The translations under genes and the position numbers were made by a program. Below, piece by piece: positions 53,112 through 62,413 of a stretch of DNA of 64,000 nt; position 1 is the stretch's first letter; every line of letters begins with the position of its first letter. Location of the stretch: positions 215,240 through 279,239 of the forward strand of contig JACZXQ010000001.1 of NCBI GenBank assembly GCA_022571515.1. The letters run 5' to 3'. Origin of the DNA: Gemmatimonadota bacterium (GTDB taxonomy: Bacteria > Gemmatimonadota > Gemmatimonadetes > Longimicrobiales > Gaopeijiaceae). The notes under the pieces were generated by a model that did not search any database, had not been told where the DNA came from, and was given only the letters and a program-made list of their open reading frames with translations.

Positions 53112-54241
53112 AGATCGTCCCCGTAGTGTCGAGGAGGGATTTTCGTCGCTTCGTCGACCTGCCTTGGCAGATCTACGACCGGAGTCGATACCCCCAGTGG
53201 GTGCCGCCGCTCAGGAGCATGGTGCGCGAGGCGCTCGATACCAAGCGAAACCCGTTCTACCGGCAGGCCGACATTCAGCTCTTTCTGGCCGAACGGGACG
53301 GGCGGGCGGTGGGCCGCATCGCGGCAATCGAAAACCGGGCACACAACCGCTTCCGCGAGGACTCGATCGGGTTCTTCGGGTTCTTGGAGTTGGTAGATGA
53401 TCACGAGGCCGCCGGGGCGTTGCTCGACGCAGCGAGCCTGTGGCTGGGTGAACGCGGACTGACCACGATACAGGGTCCCATGAGCCCATCGATCAATCAC
53501 GAATGCGGACTCCTTGTCAGCGGGTTCGAGCACCACCCGATGATCATGACACCCTGGAATCCTCCCTACTACGAGGATCTGCTCGAGCAAGCCGGGCTGG
53601 CGCCGGTGAAGGACCTCCTCGGCTATCTACTCCCGCTGGGCAACGGCTTCGCGCTCCCGGAACGAATCGAGCGCATGGCCGAGCGCACCAAGTCCAAGCT
53701 TGGGCTCACGTTCCGGAGCGCGGACATGAGCCGCTACAAGAGCGAGGTCGCCCTTTGCTGGGAGATTTACAACGCCGCTTGGGAAGACAACTGGGGTTTC
53801 GTTCCCGTCACATGGGAGGAGTTCGAGTTCACGTCCCGTGGCCTGAAGCAGATCCTTCGTCCCGAATTCGCGTTCATCGCGGAGGTGGACGGGGTTCCGG
53901 CGGGTTTCATGCTGATCGTCGCGGATCTCAACAGGATTCTCCGGCACGTGCCATCGGGCCGCTTGTCTCCGCTCGCTATGGCGCGGATCTTCTTCGGCAT
54001 AGGTAAGATCAAGCGTGGCCGTATTGTAGCGCTAGGCGTGAAAGCAGAGTACAGGGCGCGAGGCATCCTTCCGCTGTTTATGCATGAGGCGGCGCGGCGC
54101 GGGCAGGCCATCGGCGCGATCGAGGTGGAGGCTTCTTGGATTCTCGACGACAACGACGCAATGCGGGCCGTGTTGCAGACGATGGGAAGCGAAGTCTATC
54201 GGCGGTGGAGGCTGTACCAGAAACCCATAGCGAAAGCGTGA
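53108..54241 (+). CDS. GNAT-like conserved protein, 377 aa
   Basis: The protein begins KIVPVVSRRDFRRFVDLPWQ and contains YPQWVPPLRSMVREALDTK, LFLAERDGRAVGRIAAIENR, IQGPMSPSINHECGLLVSGF and ALGVKAEYRARGILPLFMHE, the last resembling the GNAT acyl-CoA loop. This layout is a conserved bacterial family annotated as hypothetical or N-acetyltransferase; no substrate is known. GTG 53108 overlaps the lemA stop and TGATG joins its end to the DUF2207 gene, so lemA, this gene and DUF2207 form one coupled operon. Confidence 0.82.
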   Translation: MKIVPVVSRRDFRRFVDLPWQIYDRSRYPQWVPPLRSMVREALDTKRNPFYRQADIQLFLAERDGRAVGRIAAIENRAHNRFREDSIGFFGFLELVDDHEAAGALLDAASLWLGERGLTTIQGPMSPSINHECGLLVSGFEHHPMIMTPWNPPYYEDLLEQAGLAPVKDLLGYLLPLGNGFALPERIERMAERTKSKLGLTFRSADMSRYKSEVALCWEIYNAAWEDNWGFVPVTWEEFEFTSRGLKQILRPEFAFIAEVDGVPAGFMLIVADLNRILRHVPSGRLSPLAMARIFFGIGKIKRGRIVALGVKAEYRARGILPLFMHEAARRGQAIGAIEVEASWILDDNDAMRAVLQTMGSEVYRRWRLYQKPIAKA

Positions 54242-55999
54242 TGCGCATCAAGCCCCTGGCGTGCGCGGTCTTGCTTTCCACGGCCCTGTTTTCCGCGACC
54301 TTGGATGCGGGAGCGCAGGAGCGGACCCTCGTCATCGAGTCATTCGACGTCACCGTCCAGGTGGCCGAAAGCGGCCGCATCGACGTGCTCGAGTCTGTTC
54401 GGTTCCGCTTCTCCGGATCGTGGAACGGCGTCTACCGTCTGATTCCGGTCAATTACCGCACGCCCCAAGGGTTCAACTACAAGCTCTTCCTCGATGTCGA
54501 GAGCATCACAGACGAGTCGGGCCGGGGGCTCGAGTACAAGGACACACGGGAACAGCATTACAGAAAGCTCAAGGTCTGAGTGCCGGGTGCACAGAACACC
54601 ACGCGCACGATCCACTTCCGCTACTCCCTCCCCAACGCCCTCCGGTTCTTCGATTCCGCCGCGGACGGCGACTTTACCGAAGGGCACGACGAGCTCTACT
54701 GGAACGTCACCGGGGACGAGTGGGAGATTCCCATCGAGAGAGCCTCCGCGCGTGTGGAGCTCCCGCCCGGAGTGGCCGGACTCCAGGCTCGTGCATTTAC
54801 GGGCGCTTTTGGTTCCACCGCGCGGGACGTGAGCGTCGCAGAAATAGAATCAGGATTCTATTTCGAGACATCGAGATCCCTAGGGCCTCGAGAGGGACTT
54901 AACGATAGCGGTGGCATGGAGTCCCGGGGTGGTGAGCAGGCCTTCGGCGATCGGCAAGGCTTACCGGTTTCTCCGGGCCAACCTCATCTTTCTGTTGCCG
55001 ATCATCAGCCTCACGGTCATGTGGCGGCTCTGGCTGGCCAAGGGCCGTGACCCGGCCCGGCGCCCGATCGCGCCGCAGTACGAGCCCCCGCCGGGGCTGA
55101 CGCCGGCAGAGATCGGCACGTTGATCGACAACCGCCCCGACATGAGGGACATCACCGCCTCGATGGTGGACCTGGCGGTTCGCGGCTTCCTGCGAATCGA
55201 GGAGCGAGAAAGATCAGGCTTGGCCGCAATCTTCGGGGGCAATGAGTACGCCTTCGTGATGCTCAAAGGTCCGGACGAGTGGACCGAGCTTCAGAGCCAC
55301 GAGCGGACGCTTCTGAGTGGGTTCTTCGACAACGGGCAGCGTCCGGAGGTGGAGCTCGGGGACCTGGAGAACGAGTTCTACAAAGACGTCTCGCGCATCA
55401 AGGACGCTCTTTACAGCAGGCTGGTCAGTCTGGGACTCTACACCCGGCGACCCGACAAGGTGATGGCTGTCTACGCCGCCGGCGGCGTGGTAATCCTGGT
55501 CCTGTCGGTTGCCGGAGCCCGGGTCCTCGCCGACCATATCGCGGTTCCGGTCCTCTCGATGACGATCGCGGGAATTCTGACGGCCCTTCCGGTCTTCGCC
55601 TTCGGGTTCGTCATGCCGGCGCGTACGCTCGAGGGTGCGCGGCGGCTGGAGCACGTGCTCGGCTTCCAGGAGTTCCTCGACAGAGTCGAGTCCGATCACT
55701 TCAAGCGCATGATCGATTCGCCCCAAATGTTCGAGCGCTACCTGCCCCACGCGATGGCTCTCGGCGTTGAGAAGCGGTGGGCCAGAGCCTTCGACGACAT
55801 ATACCGCGAGCCCCCGGACTGGTACCGCGGATCCTCCGGTATGCGCTTCCGCCCTACGCTTTTCGTCACGAACCTCGGCACCATGAGTTCGCAGGTGGGG
55901 TCCGCGATGGCCTCACAGCCGCGAAGTAGCGGTGGCGGGGGGTTCTCGGGCGGCGGCGGCGGCGGCGGCTTTGGAGGGGGCGGTGGGGGGGGATTCTAG
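54241..55999 (+). pseudogene. DUF2207 membrane protein gene with an internal TGA and a +1 frameshift
   Basis: The gene begins at ATG 54241 with a signal peptide (IKPLACAVLLSTALFSATLD) and reads FDVTVQVAESGRIDVLESVR and WNGVYRLIPVNYRTPQGFNY to TGA at 54577-54579. In the same frame it continues PGAQNTTRTIHFRYSLPNAL and RASARVELPPGV; a Trp codon (TGG) is expected at the stop in this family. At about 54901 one extra A shifts the frame, after which TIAVAWSPGVV leads into the membrane and C-terminal domain (ANLIFLLPIISLTVMWRLWL, then LTPAEIGTLIDNRPDMRDIT) and the Gly-rich tail. Restoring both lesions gives a normal DUF2207 protein. It is the usual partner of LemA. Confidence 0.85.
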
Positions 56000-57381
56000 A
56001 GCGGACGCGTCAACACTCTGGCGGCATCCTTCGCCTGCTGCGCCCGACCCAGGGCCAGACAGAGCACAGCCCAGACGCCTGCTACGGGCACGATCGCGGC
56101 TGCAACCCAGGCCAACGTCAGCCCCATTGCAGCGAACATGCCATCCACTCCCACCCCAGCCACATCACCGCCGCGATAGAGGAACACATCCACGAACGGC
56201 TTCGCCTTGTACTTCTCCGACGTTGAGACGACGCTGAACAAGGTCTCCCGCGCAGGCCGCGACACGGCGTACCGGGTAGCGCGATGCACCGCCTGGAAGA
56301 CCGCCATGACACCGAAAACGGTCCAGGCCGAGAGAACCGCGAAGCCGGCCATGGTCACAACAGGCAAAATGACGAGCGTCCAGCCCACACCGATGCGCTT
56401 GATCACATGCGTGGTCACAAAAATCTGGACGAAGAGCGTGGCGCCTTGGGCGAGGGCGTCGAATTGAGCGAAACCCGTTACTCGTTGGCTGAACGTGTCT
56501 GTGTTGTCGAGGATGATGTTGGCCTGCGTGAAGTAGATCAGCGTATTCGAGATCGCCATCAGCACGATGTAGGCACCGATGCCCAGCAGATAAGGCGAAG
56601 CCACAACGGCCTTCGCACCATCCAAGAACGTCCCGCCGATGTTCGCCTGGCCGGCGGCCTCCCTCTCGCTAGCCCCCTGGTGGCCCTGGATGGCCGCCTC
56701 GTCACCGGTGAACCGCGAATGTTCGGAGCCAAGCGCCAGGCGGTCCAGCGTGAGCATCACCGCGATGGCCATTCCGAAAAAGGCGGCTCCTGTCAACATG
56801 AGCCCCGCGGGGAGGTACACTGAGTCTGTCATCCCACTGATCACGGCCGTCGCCGAGCCGCCGACCAGCGCCCCGAGCGTGCCCCCGATGCCGATGAAGG
56901 CGAACATCCTCTTGCCCTGGCTCATGTCGAAGATGTCCACCATGAACGCCCAGAAAACGCTGGTCACGAACAGATTGACTGTGCTGAGCCAGACGAAGAA
57001 GATGTAGCCCACATACCGCGCCACGGGCGTCTCGGTATCCGTGCCGATGAGTCCCCCTCCGGCGGCTCCGTCCGCGATCAGCATACCCGAAAACACGATC
57101 AGGCACCCGATCACGAAGAGGTAGGCGATCGGGATGAACCGGCGGCGGTTCGTTCTCGCCACGAGCCCACCGAACGCGAGGACGAACAAGAGTGACACTA
57201 CCGCAGTCCCCACGAAGAGCCAGCGGAGCTCGCCCATCCCCCTGGCGACCCCCATCGCGTCCCGTACCGGACGGAGGAAGAAATAACCGCACAAGATGCA
57301 GAAGAAGTAGACAGCCGACAGGAGGGCGAGCGGCCGCTCCGCCTTCTTGAAGTTCAGGATTCGTGATACGGTGTCGGCCAC
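55996..57381 (-). CDS. ATP/ADP-translocase-like (NTT/MFS) transporter
   Basis: A 461-residue, about twelve-helix protein: KAERPLALLSAVYFFCILCG, YFFLRPVRDAMGVARGMGEL, and the family signature SRPARETLFSVVSTSEKYKA followed by KPFVDVFLYRGGDVAG. This matches the nucleotide-carrier (NTT/TLC) branch, best known from intracellular parasites but also present in free-living phyla under the label MFS. Substrate cannot be inferred. Its stop shares the palindrome CTAG with the stop of the convergent DUF2207 gene. A dead fragment of the same family lies just upstream. Confidence 0.8.
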   Translation of the reverse strand: MADTVSRILNFKKAERPLALLSAVYFFCILCGYFFLRPVRDAMGVARGMGELRWLFVGTAVVSLLFVLAFGGLVARTNRRRFIPIAYLFVIGCLIVFSGMLIADGAAGGGLIGTDTETPVARYVGYIFFVWLSTVNLFVTSVFWAFMVDIFDMSQGKRMFAFIGIGGTLGALVGGSATAVISGMTDSVYLPAGLMLTGAAFFGMAIAVMLTLDRLALGSEHSRFTGDEAAIQGHQGASEREAAGQANIGGTFLDGAKAVVASPYLLGIGAYIVLMAISNTLIYFTQANIILDNTDTFSQRVTGFAQFDALAQGATLFVQIFVTTHVIKRIGVGWTLVILPVVTMAGFAVLSAWTVFGVMAVFQAVHRATRYAVSRPARETLFSVVSTSEKYKAKPFVDVFLYRGGDVAGVGVDGMFAAMGLTLAWVAAAIVPVAGVWAVLCLALGRAQQAKDAARVLTRPL

Positions 57382-57572
57382 CTGTCCGCGTCCTTGGCCT
57401 GAGGGGGAACCAAGCCTTCAGCCGGGCAACCTAAGGTTACGACGCGCTCGACGCACCGCCTGAAGGCATTTGGGGAGATGACGGCCCGTCAGGGGCTCAG
57501 GGTGGGCGTCAGGTGTTCCAGGGCGGGCGCTCCTGGAGTCGAACCAGTGACCACTTGCCGGGAAGGAACGAG

Positions 57573-57830
57573 GGGTCCGAGCTCATTGAAGGCACCCCCT
57601 TCAGCGGTATCGTGACGGTGTTCCAGTCGGCCAATGTGATCAGTATCGCGGGCTACCCGGCCTTGATGACGCTCGCCTCCACGGTGCTTTATTTCTAGCA
57701 GGCCGAGCTGATCGACCAAGCCATCTCAGACCGCGCGGCCCGAACGGCGTTCTACGCGAAGATCGACACCGCCTCGAACGTGCTCACGCTCTTCACACAG
57801 GGCCTTCTAGAAAGAAGGCTGTTGAAGAAG
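57573..57830 (+). pseudogene. Fragment of a second NTT/MFS-type transporter with internal TAG
   Basis: On the opposite strand to the intact carrier, the frame TPFSGIVTVFQSANVISIAG, ALMTLASTVLYF, then TAG (57696-57698) and QAELIDQAISDRAARTAFYA, KIDTASNVLTLFTQGLLERR aligns with the middle of the NTT family, where the intact copy has SPYLLGIGAYIVLMAISNTL, IYFTQANI and FAQFDALAQGATLFVQIF. Only about 85 codons remain, with no start, and the 3' end is lost before the M28 gene. It is a remnant of a diverged second carrier. Confidence 0.65.
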
Positions 57831-57902
57831 TGCAGCGGGTCGCGCCGCAGTGTACGGCGGCGGAAGCCGCGCCGGCGACGGCTGGCTGGTCCCCCAGCCG
57901 CC

Positions 57903-59405
57903 TCAGCGGTCCCGCTGCCTTCCCCGACGGCCGTCCTCCCACTCCTCCCACACGTTGAACGTCCTCATCTGCTGCTCCAGATCGGTACTCGCGACCAGGC
58001 GCTCGATCTCGGCACGCGTCTGGCGCCGCCATGGCGCGGGACCCGTCGCGAAGCCATAGGTCACCGCGGCCACGATGGCTGCGTTCAGGCGTAGCGTGCG
58101 CACATCACACTGTTCGAACTGATCTGAAGAGGCGTGATAATTCGGCCCGTACGTGGCCGGCTCCTGGTTCCCCACCAGGTTCGCCACACCGTGCATCATG
58201 AAATCGAAATTGTCCGTGCCGACGATGGGCACATCGATATTCGTGAATGGGCCCAACCCCCGAACCGGCCCCAGCCTGCGTTCGAGGCCCGCCAGGACCT
58301 CCGGGCGCCCCCCGGTGAAGAATCCGTTGATCAGCCCGCAGCCGATGTCGAAAGACATCGCCATGACGTGGCGATCGAGCTCACGCTCATGTCTTCGGGT
58401 GTAGGCACCGGATCCCAGGAGTCCCTCCTCCTCGCCATTCCAAAGCGCAAAGCGAATGGTCCGTTCGGGCCGGATGCCGAGCCGCTGCATCTGCCGGGCC
58501 ACATCGATGACGAGGGCGACGTTGGCACCGTTGTCCAGGGCACCGCCGCCCAAATCCCACGAATCGATGTGCGCGCCCACCACGACGATCTCGTCGGCAC
58601 GGGTGGAGCCTCGGATTTCGGCGATCACGTTGTGGCTCTCGTACGGTCCACCAATCTCGAGATCCAGGTTGAGCGTCAGCGTGAGTGACCGACCCGCATT
58701 CAACAAAGCGAGCGCACGGGTGGCCGGCCCCCGGTCCATGATGGCCATGGGCCTCGCGAGGTCACCCATGAGAGATGAGTTGTGACGGTACAGGATGCCC
58801 TCCGCCCTCGAGCCCATGTAAATCACGCCACGGGCACCCGCGTCCACCGCCCGCCGCTCGGTGAGGTAGGCCTCACCGTATTCGCGGAAAAGGCCATCGA
58901 TGTCGAGGAGCTTGGGGGTAGCCACGAGAATGAAGGCCCCCCGGACGGAGGCGCCGACCCGGGCGAAATCGTCATCGGTCCCGAAGCCGACAGAAATCAG
59001 TGGCGCGGTGACCCCACCTCGCGCCGTAGCGGTCGAAAAGGGCATCGCGGCCATGCGGGCGGGAAAAGAAATGCCATCTCCCCGGACCTCCGCCGAAGCG
59101 GACCGCTCCCGCCACAGGCGCGGCATGGTGAACGCCTCGCGCGACACCGAGACTCCCGCATCCCTGAAGCGCTCGACGCCCCAGAATACGGCATCACGGT
59201 TAGCGGCCGAGGCGGTCGGGCGGCCCCCGATCTCCTGGGTGAGTGCCATCAGGTCGGTCACCAGCGGCGTATCGCCGAGCATTGCAGCGATCAGGCGCCC
59301 CACGTCGGATTCCTGGCGATCGACACGCTGCGCATCCAGAGCTAACGCTCCGAGGAAAAGCAACGTCCAACTCACGGCCAGGACGTTCACAAGGCGAGCG
59401 TACAT
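57903..59405 (-). CDS. Secreted M28 family metallopeptidase with PA-type insert
   Basis: A 500-residue exported peptidase with an N-terminal signal (LAVSWTLLFLGALALDAQ). The M28 zinc site is complete: VVGAHIDSWDLGGGALDNGA (His, bridging Asp), WNGEEEGLLGSGAY (Glu pair), MSFDIGCG (Asp) and YGPNYHASSDQFEQ (His). Residues about 120-250 form a protease-associated-like insert. It should release amino acids from peptides outside the cytoplasm. The ATG at 59405 begins the signal directly. Confidence 0.88.
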   Translation of the reverse strand: MYARLVNVLAVSWTLLFLGALALDAQRVDRQESDVGRLIAAMLGDTPLVTDLMALTQEIGGRPTASAANRDAVFWGVERFRDAGVSVSREAFTMPRLWRERSASAEVRGDGISFPARMAAMPFSTATARGGVTAPLISVGFGTDDDFARVGASVRGAFILVATPKLLDIDGLFREYGEAYLTERRAVDAGARGVIYMGSRAEGILYRHNSSLMGDLARPMAIMDRGPATRALALLNAGRSLTLTLNLDLEIGGPYESHNVIAEIRGSTRADEIVVVGAHIDSWDLGGGALDNGANVALVIDVARQMQRLGIRPERTIRFALWNGEEEGLLGSGAYTRRHERELDRHVMAMSFDIGCGLINGFFTGGRPEVLAGLERRLGPVRGLGPFTNIDVPIVGTDNFDFMMHGVANLVGNQEPATYGPNYHASSDQFEQCDVRTLRLNAAIVAAVTYGFATGPAPWRRQTRAEIERLVASTDLEQQMRTFNVWEEWEDGRRGRQRDR

Positions 59406-59568
59406 GGGTCGCTCCCACTATCTACAGGGTGATCCTGGTCCAGCGCACTTGGCCGGAGCAAGGTGGGGGGGGCCAGGGGGGCGGCAAGCCGCCTGGACAA
59501 GCACCATCTCCGGACAGAGTCGGGCGTGCGTCGAGCGAGGTAGGGGGCGCAGAACTCGAATGCAGGGC

Positions 59569-59626
59569 CCTGGCAGCCGAGGAGCGAGGGCCAGTCCGAC
59601 CTGAGTGAGCGGACCGCTCTGCCAGG
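59569..59626. repeat. Nested inverted repeat (58 bp hairpin)
   Basis: CCTGGCAG (59569-59576) is complementary to CTGCCAGG (59619-59626); inside it GAGCG pairs with CGCTC and GTCCG with CGGAC. The three stems nest around the loop ACCTGAGTGAG. It may be part of the neighbouring MITE-like element or an independent structured element. Confidence 0.45.
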
Positions 59627-59639
59627 AACCACGACTACT

Positions 59640-59815
59640 GCGCCCGAACATAAGTACGGTTACGCACCGAGAGGGCCGAAGCGCCCGATCCTACAAGGCG
59701 CGAGGAGGAGGGTCAACAACGCGAAGCGTTGTCAGCAGGGCTATTGCGACGACGAGGAACGCCGTAGGTCGGGATGCAGCGGTCCTCGAATGCAAGCGTA
59801 CTTATGTTCGGGTGC
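59640..59815. repeat. 176-bp MITE-like element with 19-bp terminal inverted repeats
   Basis: The termini GCGCCCGAACATAAGTACG (59640-59658) and CGTACTTATGTTCGGGTGC (59797-59815) are inverted repeats with one mismatch. Inside, CCCGA, CCTAC and GGCG on the left find complements CGCC, GTAGG and TCGGG on the right, and ACAACGC/GCGTTGT closes a tip hairpin with loop GAA (59717-59733). The whole folds as one long imperfect hairpin. It encodes nothing. It could be a non-autonomous mobile element or a recombination/REP-like site. No flanking target duplication is clear. Confidence 0.6.
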
Positions 59816-60105
59816 ACTAGCGGCGAGTGCCGATCCAAGCATGGCCCTGGCCGAGTCCTGGATCGCCGTCCGGCTACCATGTACTCCACCCCCGAGCGGA
59901 CGGACGGGCGGAAGCGGACCTTGCGGATACGATGGCGCATCGCAAGGATACCCAGAAGGGCTTCACTTCCGACGCGAGTCTGGAGGAATCCGAACTGACA
60001 TTTCTTGACGACCATTAGGTCATCCAGGGCGACTAGGCCTGCTATCGGACCGCGCGGCGAACTAGCCTGCCCACCTCCATCACGAAAACGAAGGCGAGGA
60101 AGCCG

Positions 60106-60591
60106 ATGAAGAACCGTTCTGTAGCAGCCGCCCTGGTGACCCTCGCTCTGGCCGGGTGCGCAGCGCCGGATGTGGACACGCCCGATCACGAACCCGCCCT
60201 GCTCGAAGCGGTGTTGGAGGACATTAGAGTTGGGTGGGAGGAGGGGAACGGTGACCCCTTCTACACGCATTTCCTCGACTGGGACGGCGCGCGCTACTTC
60301 GAGGGCGGGGGAGAAAACGTTGGGTTGCCGGATCTCGTCGAGAACCACGTCGAGCCCGAAGCGGAGCTGGGCCTGCGTCTGCGCTTCTCCGACATCCAGC
60401 CGCACTTCGAGGGCAACTTTGCCTGGGCTGTGGTCGACACGGACGTCCAACTGACGACGCCCGACGGGCGGGACATCCACAACCAGGGCCATGGAACCTA
60501 CCTCTTTCGGTGGATGGATGGCGTGTGGAAGGTTGTGCACACGCAGTCGGCAAGTTCTCCGGTTCGAACGGCCGACCCAGGGGCGCAGTGA
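60106..60591 (+). CDS. Lipoprotein with NTF2/SnoaL-like domain
   Basis: A 161-residue lipoprotein precursor: the lipobox LALAGC follows the short hydrophobic segment SVAAALVTLALAG. The rest fits the NTF2-like (SnoaL/DUF4440) fold: HEPALLEAVLEDIRVGWEEG, then YEGGGENVGL-like surface, FAWAVVDTDVQLTT and RWMDGVWKVVHTQSAS, the last strand being characteristic. AGGAAG precedes the ATG. It lies immediately before the first attC-like repeat and in the same orientation, so it may be the first cassette gene, but no repeat is found upstream of it. Confidence 0.75.
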   Translation: MKNRSVAAALVTLALAGCAAPDVDTPDHEPALLEAVLEDIRVGWEEGNGDPFYTHFLDWDGARYFEGGGENVGLPDLVENHVEPEAELGLRLRFSDIQPHFEGNFAWAVVDTDVQLTTPDGRDIHNQGHGTYLFRWMDGVWKVVHTQSASSPVRTADPGAQ

Positions 60592-60693
60592 GGCGGATGA
60601 GACCGATGGATCGACGGCCCAGGTCTCTAGGTGGCGGGAAGCGTTAGACGAGTCTTGTCACGTGCTGCCATTCTTGTCGGGCAGCGAAGAAAG

Positions 60694-60849
60694 GTCAGTT
60701 AACGCCGCTCTCCCGCTCGGGCCCTAGGAAAGCGCTGTCGCGCTGAACTGGTGTGGCTTATCCATGAACAACGGGCCCGGCCCCTTCGGGGACTCCGGTG
60801 ATGGCTGTCACCATCACCTCCGCGTCGGGAGCGCCTTGGCCCGTTTTCG
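60694..60849 (+). repeat. attC-like structured repeat 1
   Basis: Left end GTCAGTTAACG; right end GGCCCGTTTTC with the GTT at 60843-60845. Inner stems: CTCCCG with CGGGAG, GGGCCC on each side of a central segment, a CCCC-TTCG-GGGG hairpin, and GGTGATGG with CCATCACC. The same architecture with different stem sequences recurs at 62142 and 62933. In an integron attC the right-hand GTT marks the point of cassette joining; the gene at 60901 starts shortly after. Confidence 0.6.
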
Positions 60850-60900
60850 GACATGAAGACATCAGCCTCAGAGTATGTGTTGGACAGGGAGCCAGCAGAA

Positions 60901-62076
60901 ATGTGCCGCATCACTCTCATGTCCATCGTGGTGGCTGTGGGGTTGGCCGGATGTGAGGCAGTATCCACGCCGGCGGTAACGGCAACGGACAGTGCAGGGA
61001 TACTCCTTACGATCAGCCCGGACATCAATGCTACGTTCGCGCAGATCGATCCCCGACCGGTTCTGAGTCTCGGCGGCCCTGACGCCCTGGGCCCAACACA
61101 GTTCCACCGTATCCAACACATTCACATCGATCCACAAGGCCGTTTATGGGTCGCGGACGGGCAATCTGGAGAGCTACGGATTTTCCAGCCGGGCGGCGCC
61201 CATTGGAAGACCCAAGGAGGACGGGGGGAAGGGCCCGGGGAATTCTCGCGCATCCGTCTCCTTGGATCGTTCCGGGGTGACAGCGTGGCCGTGTGGGATG
61301 ACGCCAACGGACGGCTCGCTGTGTTTGATGGACAGGGTGAGTTCGTTCGAACCGAGAGAGCCCCACGCAGCGATGATCCTCTACTTCGCGCCTTCGATGT
61401 GTTTGATGACGGGTCTGTCCTTGGCCAGGCTCCGTCAGTCCTCATGGCGGCGTCACTCGAAGCCGGACAAATCCTGGGCGATTCGGTGCGGTTAGTTCGA
61501 GCGGATCTCAAGAAATCGACGCAACGCCCACAGGGAGCTGCACTCGGACCTCTGTGGTTTTGGACTGGCCGGAGGCAGATTCCCATTCCATTCACGATCA
61601 ACTCCAGCTTCGATCTTTATGATGAATCCGTCCATCTAGTGTCCGGCTCGGCGTTTCGAGTCCGAGTTTTCGAGGGTGGACGTCTTTCAGAAATCTACGG
61701 AGTGGACCGGGATGTGCGTAAAGTATCCGGGGCCGACATCGCCGTGTACGGCGACTTCATCGAGGAGTTCATCCCCGAGTCCCAGCAGGACGACTATCTC
61801 GCTGCGCTAGCTCACCCGAGGCGCCCGACAGTTCTTCCGGCATACTCCCGCTTGCTCTCCGCATCCGATGGCCACGTTTGGGCCCAGATCTACTCCGCCG
61901 ACATCTTGGCACCGGCTACGTGGGACGTGTTCAACGGGGCTCGAAGGTGGGTGGGCCAGGTACAGACCCCCGAGGGTTTCATGGTGATGAGTATCACTGA
62001 AGACAATGTGGCTGGGGTCTGGCGCGACGATCTAGGGGTGGAGCACGTTCGTGTCTATCGAATTCGACCTGGCTGA
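60901..62076 (+). CDS. Six-bladed beta-propeller lipoprotein (cassette gene)
   Basis: A 391-residue lipoprotein: ATG 60901 begins CRITLMSIVVAVGLAGCEAV with the lipobox VGLAGC; an in-frame ATG at 60853 lies closer to the repeat but delays the signal. NHL-like blades are visible (FHRIQHIHIDPQGRLWVADG, GEGPGEFSRIRLLGSFRGDS, WDDANGRLAVFDGQGEFVRT). Proteins of this family, common in Gemmatimonadota, are secreted or anchored and have no known activity. It is flanked on both sides by attC-like repeats and shares their orientation, as cassette genes do. Confidence 0.78.
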   Translation: MCRITLMSIVVAVGLAGCEAVSTPAVTATDSAGILLTISPDINATFAQIDPRPVLSLGGPDALGPTQFHRIQHIHIDPQGRLWVADGQSGELRIFQPGGAHWKTQGGRGEGPGEFSRIRLLGSFRGDSVAVWDDANGRLAVFDGQGEFVRTERAPRSDDPLLRAFDVFDDGSVLGQAPSVLMAASLEAGQILGDSVRLVRADLKKSTQRPQGAALGPLWFWTGRRQIPIPFTINSSFDLYDESVHLVSGSAFRVRVFEGGRLSEIYGVDRDVRKVSGADIAVYGDFIEEFIPESQQDDYLAALAHPRRPTVLPAYSRLLSASDGHVWAQIYSADILAPATWDVFNGARRWVGQVQTPEGFMVMSITEDNVAGVWRDDLGVEHVRVYRIRPG

Positions 62077-62141
62077 GGGCACGGTCTCCTGCATCAGGCT
62101 CAGGCAACCACACCAGACCAGACGGCTGACGTCTTCACATC

Positions 62142-62316
62142 CTATAACGCCGCGCCTCCCGCACGGGCCCTTGGTGCTTTTGCTGCGGACATCGTAGGTT
62201 GGGTCGAGCAAGGGCCCGGCCCTTCGGGACGCTCCGTCCTGCGTACGCATGTTTTGGATCAGATCATGCGTATAGCTCGCAGGACTCCGCGTCGGGACCC
62301 CGTTGGCCCGTTACAA
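62142..62316 (+). repeat. attC-like structured repeat 2
   Basis: Left end CTATAACGC, right end GGCCCGTTACAA with GTT at 62310-62312. Stems: TCCCG with CGGGA; GGGCCCTTG with CAAGGGCCC; a CCC-TTCG-GGG hairpin; and a long variable hairpin TACGCATG/CATGCGTA extended by GTCCTGCG/CGCAGGAC with a TAGCT bulge. Length 175 bp. The left flank (GTCTTCACATCC) is complementary to the start of the preceding cassette, not to its own right flank. Confidence 0.62.
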
Positions 62317-62413
62317 GACATGCCCCCGAGCAGGGGCAGAGCGAAGTGGCTCACACGAGGCTCCAGGTGGTAATGATGTTAGAGTTGTTTTGTTTCCCAG
62401 TGCAGGAGGCCTG

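Larger units (their letters stand above)
59406..60105. other. Hairpin-rich non-coding region between M28 and NTF2-like genes
   Basis: Roughly 700 bp with no convincing gene. Short frames exist (for example one ending LTFLDDH at 60018) but lack family resemblance and ribosome sites. The region holds two strong inverted-repeat structures described separately (59569-59626 and 59640-59815) and a G-rich run near 59465-59485. Near 60095 the AGGAAG ribosome site of the next gene appears. Confidence 0.55.

Noticed and set aside
54577..54579. TGA read as tryptophan (alternative code).
   Set aside because: Many genes in the window end normally at TGA, including ones with TGATG overlaps, so only a local mutation or error fits.
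57524..57605. tRNA-like T-arm on the minus strand (CTGGTTCGACTCCAG as complement of 57533-57547).
   Set aside because: Only the T-arm-like hairpin is convincing; no matching acceptor 5' strand, D-arm or anticodon stem could be paired in the following 60 bases, and the region merges into a transporter remnant. It may be a tRNA scrap, but I cannot support a gene. ARAGORN or tRNAscan-SE would decide.
59640..59815. Treating the 176-bp hairpin as a fourth attC site.
   Set aside because: It has no TAAC...GTTA-type ends, its termini pair with each other over 19 bp, and its flanks show no complementarity to the left flank of repeat 1.
59827..60018. Short plus-strand frame of 63 codons ending LTFLDDH.
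   Set aside because: No ribosome site, homology or typical codon pattern; the frames here change without any consistent protein.
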